The notes beneath the pieces were generated by a model that worked only from the letters and a program-made list of their open reading frames with translations, searched no databases and was not told where the DNA came from. The position numbers were made by a program, and so were the translations under genes. 64,000 nt of DNA, taken from Candidatus Kapaibacterium sp. (lineage in GTDB: Bacteria; Bacteroidota; Ignavibacteria; Kapaibacteriales; NICIL-2). Position 1 is the first letter of the stretch. The number at the start of each line of letters is the position of its first letter. Positions 34,401-43,996 of the stretch are shown piece by piece. The stretch lies in NCBI GenBank assembly GCA_026003475.1, contig BPHJ01000001.1:2070501-2134500 (forward strand), in the 5' to 3' direction.

Positions 34401-34596
34401 GATAGCTCTGTAGGTCCACGGCATGCTGGCCGCGCTGGTTGCCGCCGTTGCGCTGGATGCTCCAAGCAGGCGCACTGGTTCCCGGCGCATTGAAGCGGAT
34501 AAGTTCATCGGAGGTGTTCATCAGCAACCCAACCTGTGCTGATGCTTCGGTAGTGGCAACCACGGCCACCACTACCACTACAAACCACGGTTTCAT
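31417..34596 (-). CDS. Fibre-like protein with S74 intramolecular chaperone domain plus T9SS sorting domain
   Basis: YadA-head-like repeats (FSVVSGGGSNTAS...); S74-type SSRAWKDDIEPLADALGKVLRLQGVRFRWKPQYGGTRDIGFVMEDVAPIVPEVV; coiled coil; C-terminal YYVPSGVGRAQLEVSDAMGRTVRTIELP...SSGTYEYRLLFDGRVVATKQMQLVK. Confidence 0.85.
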   Translation of the reverse strand: MKPWFVVVVVAVVATTEASAQVGLLMNTSDELIRFNAPGTSAPAWSIQRNGGNQRGQHAVDLQSYRDNAAQVASGDFSVVSGGGSNTASSGGSVVSGGGGNTASGLFSVVSGGSSNTAGGAYSTVAGGYNLKVGNRSFGFSGQILNIPTDLSASSNITAFVDVDLWLYNVRNQASQLRLYEPSTSSDGSANYTAFRAQTQTSDIVYTLPASVTAGGVLQTDGSGNLSWVNPSTLVSSAETDPQVGTLSTGQVAFWDGSALTGSSNLFWDNTNARLGVGTSSPSVSLDVTGSVRLASAASTTVVIGNVTADGKLRVDGSIRADGYRSADGSASTPAYRFTNSASTGMFSPGANQLGLATAGTERFRIDASGNVSITSGYVALGNTDNTARELRFQEPSGSGSEYTAFRAQAQSANITYTLPASITAGGVLRTDAGGLLSWQLVDDDPSDDLTTSTTFSGDVSGPYNNLQLGSGVVGTTELAGGAVTSAKIADGTITNTDISSTAAIAVSKLAAGSEGQVLVTQGGVPQWASISVGETDPEVSVTTTGAIPRWSGSALVDGSLSDDGAGTLSRSGSIAINPGVTNTLSTDGSLAVGQSLTVGTDLVVGGTTILGSLSAATTTAIVTNDNTAAALVVANSGSGGLISFAGTSGPYALTLASPTLTADRVWTLPDLSGTVTLYTNIPSTGQVLTWNGTSAQWQSPAGGSGWSLTGNSSTDPSTNFLGTTDSQPLVIRTGNTERMRVTAAGSLQFVNSSTGNTASDGFLIELSGTNIQLRQNENAEIQFRTNASSGTDTVKMRLLPDGKLAFFTGAPSYRIDLPNNSATNVGRIRAQGYANYSSRAWKDDIEPLADALGKVLRLQGVRFRWKPQYGGTRDIGFVMEDVAPIVPEVVDRDPKTGEYLGMDYSRLTALLVEALKEEHRRNEELRARVEEQNRRNEELRAELAQLRTMIEQLAAGQPITAGAATTTVRLDGQWLGQNIPNPHDGTTTIPYYVPSGVGRAQLEVSDAMGRTVRTIELPAREQWASVTLEMGLLSSGTYEYRLLFDGRVVATKQMQLVK
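34225..34385. repeat. In-gene tandem repeat (~48-51 nt units) encoding GG.SNTA/GGGGNTA motifs
   Basis: Repeated ctgcc(g/a)ccactgacaacgctgaa...caccggcagtgttgct; protein VVSGGGSNTASSGGSVVSGGGGNTASGLFSVVSGGSSNTAGGAYSTVAGG. Confidence 0.75.
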
Positions 34597-34678
34597 GGTA
34601 GAACAGTTAATGTGAAACATGCTATGCGGGCAAAACTAAGTCCGTGGAATGGGCACAGGTTCAAGCAAAAATTTACCG

Positions 34679-35815
34679 CTATCCGCCATACCCACGGGGC
34701 AGTGGGTCAGGCTTGACCAACGGTGTCAGGACGGTACGGTAGAGCTCGTGTCCATCGCGCGCGAAGCGCTCGAAGTAGCCGGTGTACCATTGGGCCAGTG
34801 TAGCACCGGCAGCCAGCACGTCTGCCAGGTGTTGACTCGAGGCAATGCCACCGGTGGCGACAATATGGAATTCGCTCGGCAGCGATGCGGCAGCCGTTCG
34901 AGCCACAACCACCCGTTCCAGCACGTCTGCCCGCAGGGGTTCTCCGCTGATGCCGCCCCCGAAGGTTCGCACAAAGTAATCGAAGACGCGCCGATCCGGC
35001 GATGCAAGGCCAAGCCGGTGGCGCTGGTAGTCGGTCGAGGTATTCCCGATGGTGATGCCGCCGAAGCCAAGGCTGCCTGCCAGAGCAACCAGTTCGGCGA
35101 TCATGGCTGGATTGGCATCGGCTCCAACCTTGATGAGCACGGGCGCACCGCTGGGGCGGACAAATCGCTCGGTAATCACGCGCAGACGTTCGGCGAGCGC
35201 GTCGAAGCCGGCGGTGTCGTCTCCGGTATTTGGGCAGCTCTCGTTGAGTTCGAAAAAGTCAACGCCCGCATCGCGATAGAGCCAGAGTCCTTCGAGGAGC
35301 CGTTCGAGGGCTTCGGTGGTGTCCATGCCGGGATCGAGTGCGACACTGACACCGATGGGGAAATCTTCGTAGCGTGGGAACGTGGCGATACGGGCCGCGA
35401 CGGCACGGTGGCCAGGATTGGGCAGACCGAGCCAATTCGAAGCCGCAGCGCTGTGGGGATACGGCACAAAGGGCAGGGCAATCCCGCGCCGAATGTTGCC
35501 CATGCGGGGTAGCGCTGTCGTCGTGCCAGCAAGGTAAGCGCCTGCACCCTGACGGTAGGCAAGCTCGTAGCCTTCGCCTGTTTTGAACATTCCAGCAGCA
35601 TTGAACAGCGGTGCGCGAAAGCGTAGCCCCCAGAGCACCCGCCCAACGCTCGGCGGTGGTGCAAGCATGCTCGCTGGCGTGCTGGCAACCAACCAGTGGA
35701 GGGCAACCTGCCGCGCCCAGGAATAGAACGCCACCACCCATCGAGCAGGGAGCAAGCGCACAAGCAGTGGACGCACACGCGCATCCACGCACGCGACCAT
35801 TTCGGCAAGTGTCAT
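34679..35815 (-). CDS. pyrD: Dihydroorotate dehydrogenase
   Basis: LFNAAGMFKTGEGYELAYRQGAGAYLAGTTT...DFFELNESCPNTG...PVLIKVGADANPAMIAEL...GGITIGNTS...GGISGEPLR...IVATGGIAS. Confidence 0.9.
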   Translation of the reverse strand: MTLAEMVACVDARVRPLLVRLLPARWVVAFYSWARQVALHWLVASTPASMLAPPPSVGRVLWGLRFRAPLFNAAGMFKTGEGYELAYRQGAGAYLAGTTTALPRMGNIRRGIALPFVPYPHSAAASNWLGLPNPGHRAVAARIATFPRYEDFPIGVSVALDPGMDTTEALERLLEGLWLYRDAGVDFFELNESCPNTGDDTAGFDALAERLRVITERFVRPSGAPVLIKVGADANPAMIAELVALAGSLGFGGITIGNTSTDYQRHRLGLASPDRRVFDYFVRTFGGGISGEPLRADVLERVVVARTAAASLPSEFHIVATGGIASSQHLADVLAAGATLAQWYTGYFERFARDGHELYRTVLTPLVKPDPLPRGYGG

Positions 35816-35940
35816 TCGTCAGCGTACCGCAGGGTGAACAGAAAACGCTCCATGGCACTGCAAACCTACGACCTTCGACCGCGCCGCCACTGGAGCGCCG
35901 GATGGCCCGTAGCATTTCGCGTTGAGCGGGGATGCTCCTC

Positions 35941-35948
35941 TAACTTTG
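35941..35948 (+). promoter_or_regulatory. TAnnTTTG element upstream of lytic transglycosylase
   Basis: TAACTTTG ~85 nt before the predicted start 36033. Confidence 0.4.
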
Positions 35949-36032
35949 GGTGCAATGTCGTATATTGCCACGTCGGCGGGAAGGACTATTTCTCGCGGCG
36001 CGGCATTAGTTCCACCACTGGCGATATGACCC

Positions 36033-38180
36033 ATGCAGGGATGGGCATGTGGGCTGCTTGGTGTCGGTGCGGCGGTAATGCTTGCGTTGCTCCCAATGCA
36101 GGCATCACCATCGCATCCGCAGCACGGTGGGGAGGTAGCATGCTGCCAACCCAAGGCATTACCCGACGAGTTTTCCGTTCTCGACCAATCCACCTCAACC
36201 AGCGACGATGCAGCGCGCCAATTGGAACGCGCGCGGCAATACTACCTCCGTGGATTGGCAGCCCTCGAACGGCATGACACCACCAAAGCAGCCAAACTCT
36301 TCGAAGCTGCCATGGACGTGCTCAACCAACTGGCAAGCACGCCCGGCATCGAGCGCAACGAAGACTACTCCGACCTGGCGCAATCCATCATCGAGGACTA
36401 CGAAAACTTCATCCGTCCCATTGACGAGCTGGACGTCAACTCGCCGCTCTTCGTCATGCGGGATCGTCTCTTCCAAGCCGTCGAGATTGTCCAATCGCCC
36501 GTTGCGGGGGTTGTCCCACCGCTGAGCGGGACGCTCTCGACGACCGTGCCGTTGGTGCAGAACGAGTACGTCAACAACGCCATTGCTTTCTTGACCAACA
36601 CCGAGCGTGGGCGGACATTTTTCAAACGGGTGTTGGGGCGGATGAATCGCTTTTTCCCGCTCTTCCGGCGCATTGCCCAGCAGGAGAACGTTCCCGAAGA
36701 GCTTAGCTACCTTGCCATCATCGAAAGCGGACTCAACCCGAATGCCGTCTCGCGTGCCCAAGCAGTGGGGCTGTGGCAATTCATCCAATCAACCGGGCAG
36801 CTCTACCAACTCCGCGTGACTCAGTGGTACGACGAACGCCGTGACCCGGAAAAATCCACGCGGGCAGCCATGCGGCATCTGCGCGATCTCTACCAAGAAC
36901 TTGGCGACTGGCACATGGTGCTGGCTGCCTACAACTGCGGTATCAACTGTGTCCGCCGGGCTATCAAGCAATCGGGCTTGGAGAATCCCACCTTCTGGCA
37001 AGTTCGGGACTACCTCCCGCGAGAAACCCGGAACTACGTCCCGATGTACATTGCCGCCACGCTCGTGGCAATGCAAGCGGAAGCCTATGGCTTTCACAAG
37101 GACGACATCGTCCCCGAACCCGCGTGGATCTACGATACCGTGACCATTACCGAGCCAGTCAGCCTGGGCGCAATTGCTACGTGTGCAAACACGACACTCG
37201 ACACCATCAAGGCGCTCAACCCGGAACTGTTGCGCAATACTACCCCACCCAACGAACCCTACACTCTTCGCATCCCCCAAGGACGCAGTTCTGACTTTGC
37301 TCTCCGCTTTGCAATGCTCACACCGGAGGAGAAACAGCCGTGGGTTCTCCACAGCGTCGGGCGCGGCCAGACGTTGGCGCAGATTGCCGCCGATTACGAC
37401 GTGCCTCTTGCTGAACTTGCTGAGTTGAACGGCGTATCCACACGCACACGCTTGCGTCGGGGGCAGGTGATTCGTATCCCGCTCAGCCCATCTTTGCCCG
37501 CTGCCGAAACAGAGATAGCAACTGATGAACAGCAGCCAACAAGCCGTTCGACTGACTCCAATCGCGCCGTGGCCGTCCCGGCCACACCAGCGGTTGCCAC
37601 TGCTGCTGAGAAACAGCAGCAGTCGTCGAAGCCACCGACGTACCAGACCCACCGCGTCCAGCGCGGGGAGACGCTCGCACAGATCGCCGATGACTATGGC
37701 ACAACGGTAACCGAACTTCGGCGCCTCAATCGGCTGCGGAGCTCGCGCTTGTTAGCAGGGCAGATCCTCCGCGTGCCAGCAAATACTGCGCAACAGGTTA
37801 CTGCTACTGACCGCACACCCCAACCGCCATTGGCACGCAAAATCTCCCACCGTGTTCGCCGAGGAGAAAACATCGGCACTATTGCTGCGCTCTACGGCGT
37901 CCGGCAAGCAGACCTTGTCCGCTGGAATCCGCACCTGGGGAATGGCACCGTCAAAGCAGGTGAGCGCCTGGCTATCTACCTGGAACCACAGGGGAAAGGA
38001 AGCTCGCGGGCAACTCCGCGCACCATCAATCGGCTTCCCAAATGGTACACCGTCCGCAGCGGCGATACGCTCTATTCGATTGCTCGCCGTTTCGGCATTG
38101 ACGTCGAGGACATTCTCGCCAAAAACAAGTTGCCCGATGCTGACCACCTCAGGGCAGGGCAACGCTTGCGCCTGCAGTAG
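36033..38180 (+). CDS. Membrane-bound lytic murein transglycosylase (MltD-like) with multiple LysM repeats
   Basis: SLT motif [38 protein letters not shown]...[13 protein letters not shown]; LysM units [109 protein letters not shown]. Confidence 0.95.
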   Translation: MQGWACGLLGVGAAVMLALLPMQASPSHPQHGGEVACCQPKALPDEFSVLDQSTSTSDDAARQLERARQYYLRGLAALERHDTTKAAKLFEAAMDVLNQLASTPGIERNEDYSDLAQSIIEDYENFIRPIDELDVNSPLFVMRDRLFQAVEIVQSPVAGVVPPLSGTLSTTVPLVQNEYVNNAIAFLTNTERGRTFFKRVLGRMNRFFPLFRRIAQQENVPEELSYLAIIESGLNPNAVSRAQAVGLWQFIQSTGQLYQLRVTQWYDERRDPEKSTRAAMRHLRDLYQELGDWHMVLAAYNCGINCVRRAIKQSGLENPTFWQVRDYLPRETRNYVPMYIAATLVAMQAEAYGFHKDDIVPEPAWIYDTVTITEPVSLGAIATCANTTLDTIKALNPELLRNTTPPNEPYTLRIPQGRSSDFALRFAMLTPEEKQPWVLHSVGRGQTLAQIAADYDVPLAELAELNGVSTRTRLRRGQVIRIPLSPSLPAAETEIATDEQQPTSRSTDSNRAVAVPATPAVATAAEKQQQSSKPPTYQTHRVQRGETLAQIADDYGTTVTELRRLNRLRSSRLLAGQILRVPANTAQQVTATDRTPQPPLARKISHRVRRGENIGTIAALYGVRQADLVRWNPHLGNGTVKAGERLAIYLEPQGKGSSRATPRTINRLPKWYTVRSGDTLYSIARRFGIDVEDILAKNKLPDADHLRAGQRLRLQ

Positions 38181-38274
38181 CGTGATCGCCAATTCCCACA
38201 AAGCGCCAACTGCATACGAGTTGATTGCTACTGCCAGAACAGTTGGCACTTATTCTTGACTGCACAAGCTGTCA

Positions 38275-38865
38275 TCACCACCATCGTTCCTTTGTGCCCC
38301 CCCCGCGTGGTGCATAGTCGGCCAGCAGTGTTTTCAGGTTGTTTCGCGCTCGAAGTAACCGTTGCTTGAGTGTATTTGCCGTGCAGCCGATCTCTTTTGC
38401 CGCTTGGATGAGGGATTGGTCATGGAGATACACCATATCAACAGCCTGACGAAGCTTCGGGGAGAGTTTTGAGATTGCTGCCTGCATATCCAGCGCGATG
38501 ATAAGCCTACGCTCAGGAGTGTGTGAAGGTGGCGCGGAATTGTTGTCGCTCGGAAGCTCTGATGGTGTTTCCCGCAAGCAATGGCGTTTTTCGCGTTTGA
38601 GAAACGTGGTTGCTTCCTGAGAGAGTGCGTCCCGCAGTGCATCGAAGGTCTTGGGATAGGCCATTGCTCCTTTCATCACCTTAGCGGCAACATTCGTGAT
38701 TGCCTCGGTGACCGCATCCTCGATGCTTGAGCGGAATCCACGCCAACGACGCCAAAGGAGGGGCTTGAGAACATGCCCGGCATCAATAAGCTCCTTCCAC
38801 TGCTGCTCGGAAAGAGGTTGCCCTCGTGGGCAACACGCGCTGTCAGGCTCTTCCATCTGCGCCAC
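38275..38865 (-). CDS. Sigma-70 family (ECF-like) RNA polymerase sigma factor
   Basis: Region-4-like ALDMQAAISKLSPKLRQAVDMVYLHDQSLIQAAKEIGCTANTLKQRLLRARNNLKTLL. Confidence 0.75.
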   Translation of the reverse strand: MAQMEEPDSACCPRGQPLSEQQWKELIDAGHVLKPLLWRRWRGFRSSIEDAVTEAITNVAAKVMKGAMAYPKTFDALRDALSQEATTFLKREKRHCLRETPSELPSDNNSAPPSHTPERRLIIALDMQAAISKLSPKLRQAVDMVYLHDQSLIQAAKEIGCTANTLKQRLLRARNNLKTLLADYAPRGGGTKERWW

Positions 38866-38867
38866 CG

Positions 38868-39746
38868 TTATTCGATGCGAACCACAAACAGCGAGCCGAC
38901 GAGATTGCCGTTGGAGTCAGTAATCAAAATTCGGTAGAAGCCCTGGGAGATAGAGCTTGGTAGCAGGAGAGATTCTGTTCCCGCAGGGAGATGCTGTTCC
39001 TCGATGAGCCGTCCTGAAATGTCGAAGATCCGCATCGTGGAATTCATCGAGAGTGGTGCTCGGAGGGGAACGGTATTGTCTGTGAGCAGAAGCTTCTCGG
39101 GCATTGGTACGGGTGCATCGTGCATTGCTACACTGGAGACCAAGGAACTTGTATCACTGCAGATGGCGATCGCGCGCCGATACGCATCGTGGAAGCATTC
39201 TAATCGAAACCTCTGTGGGACGCACCACCACTCTACGCCCCACATCGGGACGTAGCTGCGATTGACGTAGGGGTCATAGTACATTACAAGTCGCAGTCTG
39301 GCAACCTCGATCTCTGGGCACAGCTCCTTCCATTCACTAACTATGATGGAGTTGAAGATTCTATTGTGAAGTGAGTCAATGTCGTACCAGCTTTTGTTGA
39401 TGACGCGCGAAGTGTCTTTTGGCCACTGCTTATGACCCACAACCTGAAAATTTCCGCCAGCGGAAATGACCGTGAACAGGTGGATCATTTCCTGGCTCGG
39501 GGAGAGGAAGATGTAATCCCAAACAGGCAGAGCGCCGTTTCCTTGCAGGTCGAATGTTCCAGCCGGAAGGCTGTCGGTGCGATACTTCATCCATCGAATG
39601 GAAACAAGTGCTACAGCGGTATCTCCGGTTTCCGCAATAGCGCGTTCCCGTGCGAACGAAAGCCCTTGAGCGGGAAGAAAAGGCTCATTGGGTTGCGCTG
39701 CACTAATAGCGGCAGCCAAGCAGAGAAGCACCAGTGCTGAGCGCAT
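38868..39746 (-). CDS. Hypothetical exported protein with T9SS-like C-terminus
   Basis: Signal peptide MRSALVLLCLAAAISAAQ; C-terminus RAPLSMNSTMRIFDISGRLIEEQHLPAGTESLLLPSSISQGFYRILITDSNGNLVGSLFVVRIE; 2-nt gap to sigma gene. Confidence 0.7.
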   Translation of the reverse strand: MRSALVLLCLAAAISAAQPNEPFLPAQGLSFARERAIAETGDTAVALVSIRWMKYRTDSLPAGTFDLQGNGALPVWDYIFLSPSQEMIHLFTVISAGGNFQVVGHKQWPKDTSRVINKSWYDIDSLHNRIFNSIIVSEWKELCPEIEVARLRLVMYYDPYVNRSYVPMWGVEWWCVPQRFRLECFHDAYRRAIAICSDTSSLVSSVAMHDAPVPMPEKLLLTDNTVPLRAPLSMNSTMRIFDISGRLIEEQHLPAGTESLLLPSSISQGFYRILITDSNGNLVGSLFVVRIE

Positions 39747-39758
39747 AGCAACACTCCT

Positions 39759-41669
39759 TTACTGTTGGTAGTTGAACATGTACACAGCAGAGCGGCGGTA
39801 ATCTTGGTAGAGAACGTAGAGATTTCCTTCACCATCAAAGTCCGCGCTTTGTGCGCGCATACCGTCCTGGAAGCGGGGAACAAACCATTCACCGATGAGC
39901 TTCCCCGTTGCTCTGTCGTATCGCTGCCAGATGTACGGATTGCGGGAATCCTCGTAGGGGCGACCAGGTTCGTAGAGATCCCACACCAGCATGTATTCCT
40001 TCGCTGTGATGCCTACAGCAGTTGGCCATGCTCGTGCACCCGCCAGAATGCGATAGAGCTTCGTTGGGGTAGCTGGGTACCGCGCTTGTTTGGTGGGATG
40101 GACAAGCTCTGGTGCATAGTACGTTTTGATCGGACGGCTAATCCCGTCGGGGACCAGTATTACGTAATCAGTTAGCGGCTCGTGGATGATTGCTGCATCG
40201 GGGCAAGAACTCATGAGCGGATCGAACATATACCCGATACCTAAAAGTTTTTTGTTTATATCAATCTTACCACCCAGGGCCAGACATCTTCCTGTATTAC
40301 GATCGAATATTGCCCAGCTTCGAGCCATTGTGTAAAATTCATCTGTTGTTGGGTTGGCTGATAATTGGGCGTCAGGACGGTAGAGATCAGGTAGGGGTAC
40401 TGATTGAGGGTAGGATTTCCAAATGATGGTACCAATCAGCAGAGGAGGATCGCATATCAGAACTCGCTGAATTAGATGCAAATTATCAATAAATCCAAAC
40501 CTGCCGATACTGGAGGAATCGTATTCTGGAATATGCTGGAATGGAGCGTTGCGGGAAAGATCGTAAAAAACTGTCCAGTTAGTTTTACCAATGACGATTA
40601 CAGTATCTCTCTCTCTCAATTTGATATCCTGAATCTTGGCGTAAGAAATAGCTACAGTCAAGATCGAATCGGCGCAGGGGTCATAGCTCACACCACCTGC
40701 AATAAGTGCCTGAAGGTAAGACTTTTTGAGAAATGCGCGAAAAAGTGAGTCACTTCCTACTGATTGTTTCCGAAAGAATACGCTATCGATAGGCAACGGA
40801 GTGAGTATTTGATGGACCAAGTCGTATATCATACCACCGATGTGCGTGACTCCTGCTTGCGCAAAGTAAAGCCACCGCCCGCGGGAGCTAACGTGGAGCT
40901 TTGCCCATCCCAGCGGCGTGGCAGGAGTCTCCGGAATAGGGATAACAGCAGAATGCTGGGCCTGTGGGTATGCCTGCACAACCGAGTCCAGCCGATAGCC
41001 ATGCGGAGCCAGAACGACGTTCTGCTTCTCTGGATGAAGAGCTGATCGGAGAGCTGGGGCAAGCGAAGTGGATGACCGTACCTGTTCGACCACTGAATCA
41101 ACAGATAAGCGAGGTTGGTAAAGGTTATAGTAGTACCGCAGCTCTCCAGAACATGACCACGCGGTTAGCCAGCCAGTAGAAAATCCCGGGCCTTTGGCCA
41201 CTCCGAAGATGCTAAAAAGTACTAAGTTTTGCGTGGTATCAACGATGATCGGAAACTTGAATGTGCCCGACAGACCGACATCGGTAGTCGCTCGCTCCCC
41301 TTTGACAATGCCGATCGTTGGCACGCCTTTTTTTGTCAGCTCTTCGCCAATGAGATTTGCAATGAGCACAGTGTGTCGAAAGCCAGGTTGGAGCAGTAAC
41401 ACTGCGACATTTCCTTCCTTGCAGGACAAATGCTCACGAATGAAATTGGCAACACGTTCTGATTGGAGCGGAAACGGCGGTGGATTTTCGACTCGCTCCG
41501 ACGGACGGAGAGCTGACTGACGCAATATCTCCTGGATTTCTTGCTCTTGCTCTTCCTCTTCGTCACTGTCGTGACCAGCATATCCCCTTCCTCCAATGCT
41601 CAAACAGAAGAGCAGAAGGAGCACAAGTCCCCCACGTGCTGCAGTAATGAGAAGATTGGCTCTTTTCAT
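39759..41669 (-). CDS. Hypothetical exported protein (possible beta-propeller C-terminus)
   Basis: Start MKRANLLITAARGGLVLLLLFCLSIGGRGYAG trimmed from a longer ORF; C-terminus QSADFDGEGNLYVLYQDYRRSAVYMFNYQQ. Confidence 0.65.
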   Translation of the reverse strand: MKRANLLITAARGGLVLLLLFCLSIGGRGYAGHDSDEEEEQEQEIQEILRQSALRPSERVENPPPFPLQSERVANFIREHLSCKEGNVAVLLLQPGFRHTVLIANLIGEELTKKGVPTIGIVKGERATTDVGLSGTFKFPIIVDTTQNLVLFSIFGVAKGPGFSTGWLTAWSCSGELRYYYNLYQPRLSVDSVVEQVRSSTSLAPALRSALHPEKQNVVLAPHGYRLDSVVQAYPQAQHSAVIPIPETPATPLGWAKLHVSSRGRWLYFAQAGVTHIGGMIYDLVHQILTPLPIDSVFFRKQSVGSDSLFRAFLKKSYLQALIAGGVSYDPCADSILTVAISYAKIQDIKLRERDTVIVIGKTNWTVFYDLSRNAPFQHIPEYDSSSIGRFGFIDNLHLIQRVLICDPPLLIGTIIWKSYPQSVPLPDLYRPDAQLSANPTTDEFYTMARSWAIFDRNTGRCLALGGKIDINKKLLGIGYMFDPLMSSCPDAAIIHEPLTDYVILVPDGISRPIKTYYAPELVHPTKQARYPATPTKLYRILAGARAWPTAVGITAKEYMLVWDLYEPGRPYEDSRNPYIWQRYDRATGKLIGEWFVPRFQDGMRAQSADFDGEGNLYVLYQDYRRSAVYMFNYQQ

Positions 41670-41715
41670 CGCGGGCTCCTCGATAAAAGACCAACCGCCG
41701 TTCAGTACGCGCAAG

Positions 41716-41723
41716 CAAAAATA
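41716..41723 (-). promoter_or_regulatory. TAnnTTTG element upstream of the 39759-41669 gene
   Basis: Minus strand TATTTTTG ~47 nt before the start. Confidence 0.45.
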
Positions 41724-41728
41724 CAATC

Positions 41729-41769
41729 GTGGAGGGAGTAGTCTGGCATGCACAGAACACTCCCTCCAC
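41729..41769 (-). terminator. Hairpin downstream of PII-like gene
   Basis: Perfect 11-bp stem GTGGAGGGAGT/ACTCCCTCCAC, 19-nt loop; on the minus strand followed by GATTGTATTTTTG. Confidence 0.55.
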
Positions 41770-41922
41770 AGAGCGTTTTGGTGGAACATTCCCGACGCGG
41801 CAGGGTGCTTTGTTCCCTCCACTGGGCAGCGCGCAGCAAGCACCCGAATCTGGCTACCCGCGGAGAAAACATGCCGCATCCCACAATGGTAGGTGCCGCA
41901 ATTGTGTTGAATGGTTACATCG

Positions 41923-42174
41923 TCACCGCACAAAGCGGCTTCGGCAGAGCACTTTGACCTCTGTTGTCCAGAGGATGAACGAGCCGCTGTGGAAGTCGCG
42001 CTGGTGGATTTCCTCCAGGATGGCATCAGCTTCTTCGTGCGAGACGATCACCTCCACGCGTTGGCGCGGGACGGGCTCCTCCTCCCGTCCAAAGCTCAAG
42101 CCCGACGCCGGCGCGACCGTGTAGCCGGTAGTTCTGTGCGACTGGAGAAGTTCGGTTACGGGGGCTCTCTGCAT
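41923..42174 (-). CDS. PII-like protein, apparently lacking the first beta strand
   Basis: MQRAPVTELLQSHRTTGYTVAPASGLSFGREEEPVPRQRVEVIVSHEEADAILEEIHQRDFHSGSFILWTTEVKVLCRSRFVR: GYTV..G and RVEVIV...EVKVLCRSRF resemble the PII/GlnB-like fold. Confidence 0.55.
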   Translation of the reverse strand: MQRAPVTELLQSHRTTGYTVAPASGLSFGREEEPVPRQRVEVIVSHEEADAILEEIHQRDFHSGSFILWTTEVKVLCRSRFVR

Positions 42175-42186
42175 AATTTCGTTTCT

Positions 42187-43968
42187 ATGCGTCGTGCATC
42201 TGAGTGTCTCACCTGGCGCCATATCCTGGCAATCTGTACCATCAGCGCAATTGCACGGGTGGTGTTCCTCCTCATTGCCGAGCCGCCTATCCCCGTTGCG
42301 GAGGACTACGCCATTGCTCGGCACATCGCTGCTGGCGACGGCTTTTCCATCTACGAGCGCGGACCCACCAGCATCAAAGGCCCGCTCTATCCAACCTACC
42401 TGGCAGCTTGGCTCTGGGTGCTCGGCGAGCAAAACGGGCTTCGGGCGGCGATTCTGGTGCAGCATCTTCTCTACGCTGCAATGCCAGCGCTGCTGTTCCA
42501 GCTTGGGCGAGCAATCGCCCGGCCAACGCTCGGCACAATCGCCGCGGTGCTCTTTGCACTCCACCCGACGTATTTCTACCACGCGACAGTTGCAGAAAAC
42601 ACCACGTGGGTTGTTGTAATGAGCGCGCTGTGGGGGATGCTCGTCTTCCGAGAGTCTCGCTCTCCGATCGGGACTGCGCTTGCTGCTGGAGCGATCATCG
42701 GCAGCTTCATTCTCGAGAAACCGATGCTTGCGGTACCGATGGCGATGATTCTCGGCCTGCGATGGTGGCGCAGGTGGCAACAACTCACTACTGCAGCGCT
42801 CGCGGCAGCACTCTTGGTGCTGCCGTGGGCTGTACGAGGCGCTGTGCTTTTCGGGGAGCCGACGCTCACCAAATCGTATTCGAGCACGTTGACGTTTATC
42901 CATTCCTGGCTGCCCAGTATGGCAGTCCATCCTCGCTATGCGGTGCCCGATTCTGTCGAGCGAGCGCTCGATTCGCTGACGAAATTGCCCGAACGACAAG
43001 CACTCCCTGCACTGCGCTCGCTGGCGACGGACATCCTTGCGACGAAGTGGTCAATCATGCCAGAACGGACTATTGTCCACGCACTCATCTTCTGGACAAT
43101 CCCACCCCGCTATTGGCAGAGCTGGTCGCTGGCATTTGTGGTAGTGCGGATCGTGCCAGTTGTTCTGTTGACAGTGCTTTGGATTTGGGGAATGGCAATT
43201 CTCTGGCGGCAGGATCGGCCGCTCCTGCTGGGTGTGCTCGGTATCGTGGCATGGGTAACGCTGGTGTACTCGCTCTACCACGTGCTCAACATCCGCTACA
43301 AGCTCGAAGTGGAGTGGCTTGAACTCTTCGTGTGCGCAGCACCACTTGTACCGAACCAATTGCGCTCCGTACATTTGTCCCGTCCCATCCTCTCACCTTC
43401 TCCAACTGAGCCAATGGTACGATCATTTGCAGCTGGCGTGCTCACCACCGCCATTGTTCTGAGCCTGACTGTCGGGGGGTGCACTTCCTCCTCATCCAGT
43501 AGCGATGGAGGCAATTCGATGTCAGCGATCGTCGGCTCGCAGCAATGGACAGCAGCACCCGGAATGATTCAAGCGACCAATGCGAACGGTGTCGTTGCAC
43601 TTGGCGGGATGGATGCTTCAGGAACGGTGCAAATTCAGCTGCGAGCGGTAGGCATCAGCCAACCTGGAACAGTCCAAATTGGCGCTGGGCAGCCGCATTC
43701 AGCCACGCTAAGCGACAATGGCACCCTCTACGTGGCCAGTAACGTTGCGGGCTCGGGCACGACACTTTCACCAGACTTACCAGCTCTGAAGCCGAGGGCA
43801 CGTTTTCGTTCATCGGTATCAACGCTGAATCAAAGCTTCCACGGAACGTTACCAACGGGAAGTTCAGCGTCCGGTTCAAGTAACTGCGGAGCACACGCAG
43901 AGACAAGTACGGCAGAACGCGATTCGTACTTTTGCGCAGCAGTCGCAGTGGGCGACTGTGAAGTGTAA
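42187..43968 (+). CDS. GT39-like membrane glycosyltransferase read in-frame into a lipoprotein
   Basis: N-terminal [59 protein letters not shown], polytopic. From 43414 a second signal peptide with lipobox [30 protein letters not shown]. Confidence 0.65.
   Translation: MRRASECLTWRHILAICTISAIARVVFLLIAEPPIPVAEDYAIARHIAAGDGFSIYERGPTSIKGPLYPTYLAAWLWVLGEQNGLRAAILVQHLLYAAMPALLFQLGRAIARPTLGTIAAVLFALHPTYFYHATVAENTTWVVVMSALWGMLVFRESRSPIGTALAAGAIIGSFILEKPMLAVPMAMILGLRWWRRWQQLTTAALAAALLVLPWAVRGAVLFGEPTLTKSYSSTLTFIHSWLPSMAVHPRYAVPDSVERALDSLTKLPERQALPALRSLATDILATKWSIMPERTIVHALIFWTIPPRYWQSWSLAFVVVRIVPVVLLTVLWIWGMAILWRQDRPLLLGVLGIVAWVTLVYSLYHVLNIRYKLEVEWLELFVCAAPLVPNQLRSVHLSRPILSPSPTEPMVRSFAAGVLTTAIVLSLTVGGCTSSSSSSDGGNSMSAIVGSQQWTAAPGMIQATNANGVVALGGMDASGTVQIQLRAVGISQPGTVQIGAGQPHSATLSDNGTLYVASNVAGSGTTLSPDLPALKPRARFRSSVSTLNQSFHGTLPTGSSASGSSNCGAHAETSTAERDSYFCAAVAVGDCEV
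43927..43934 (+). promoter_or_regulatory. TAnnTTTG element upstream of gatB, right
   Basis: TTCGTACTTTTGC, identical 13-mer to that upstream of the left gatB. Confidence 0.55.
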
Positions 43969-43996
43969 TCGCGTAGTTCAATGTTTCCAGACGCCA

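Noticed and set aside
42204-43322. 372-aa plus-strand ORF overlapping the GT39 gene
   Set aside because: Arg/Ser/Ala-rich out-of-frame translation; the overlapping GT39 frame has clear TM segments.
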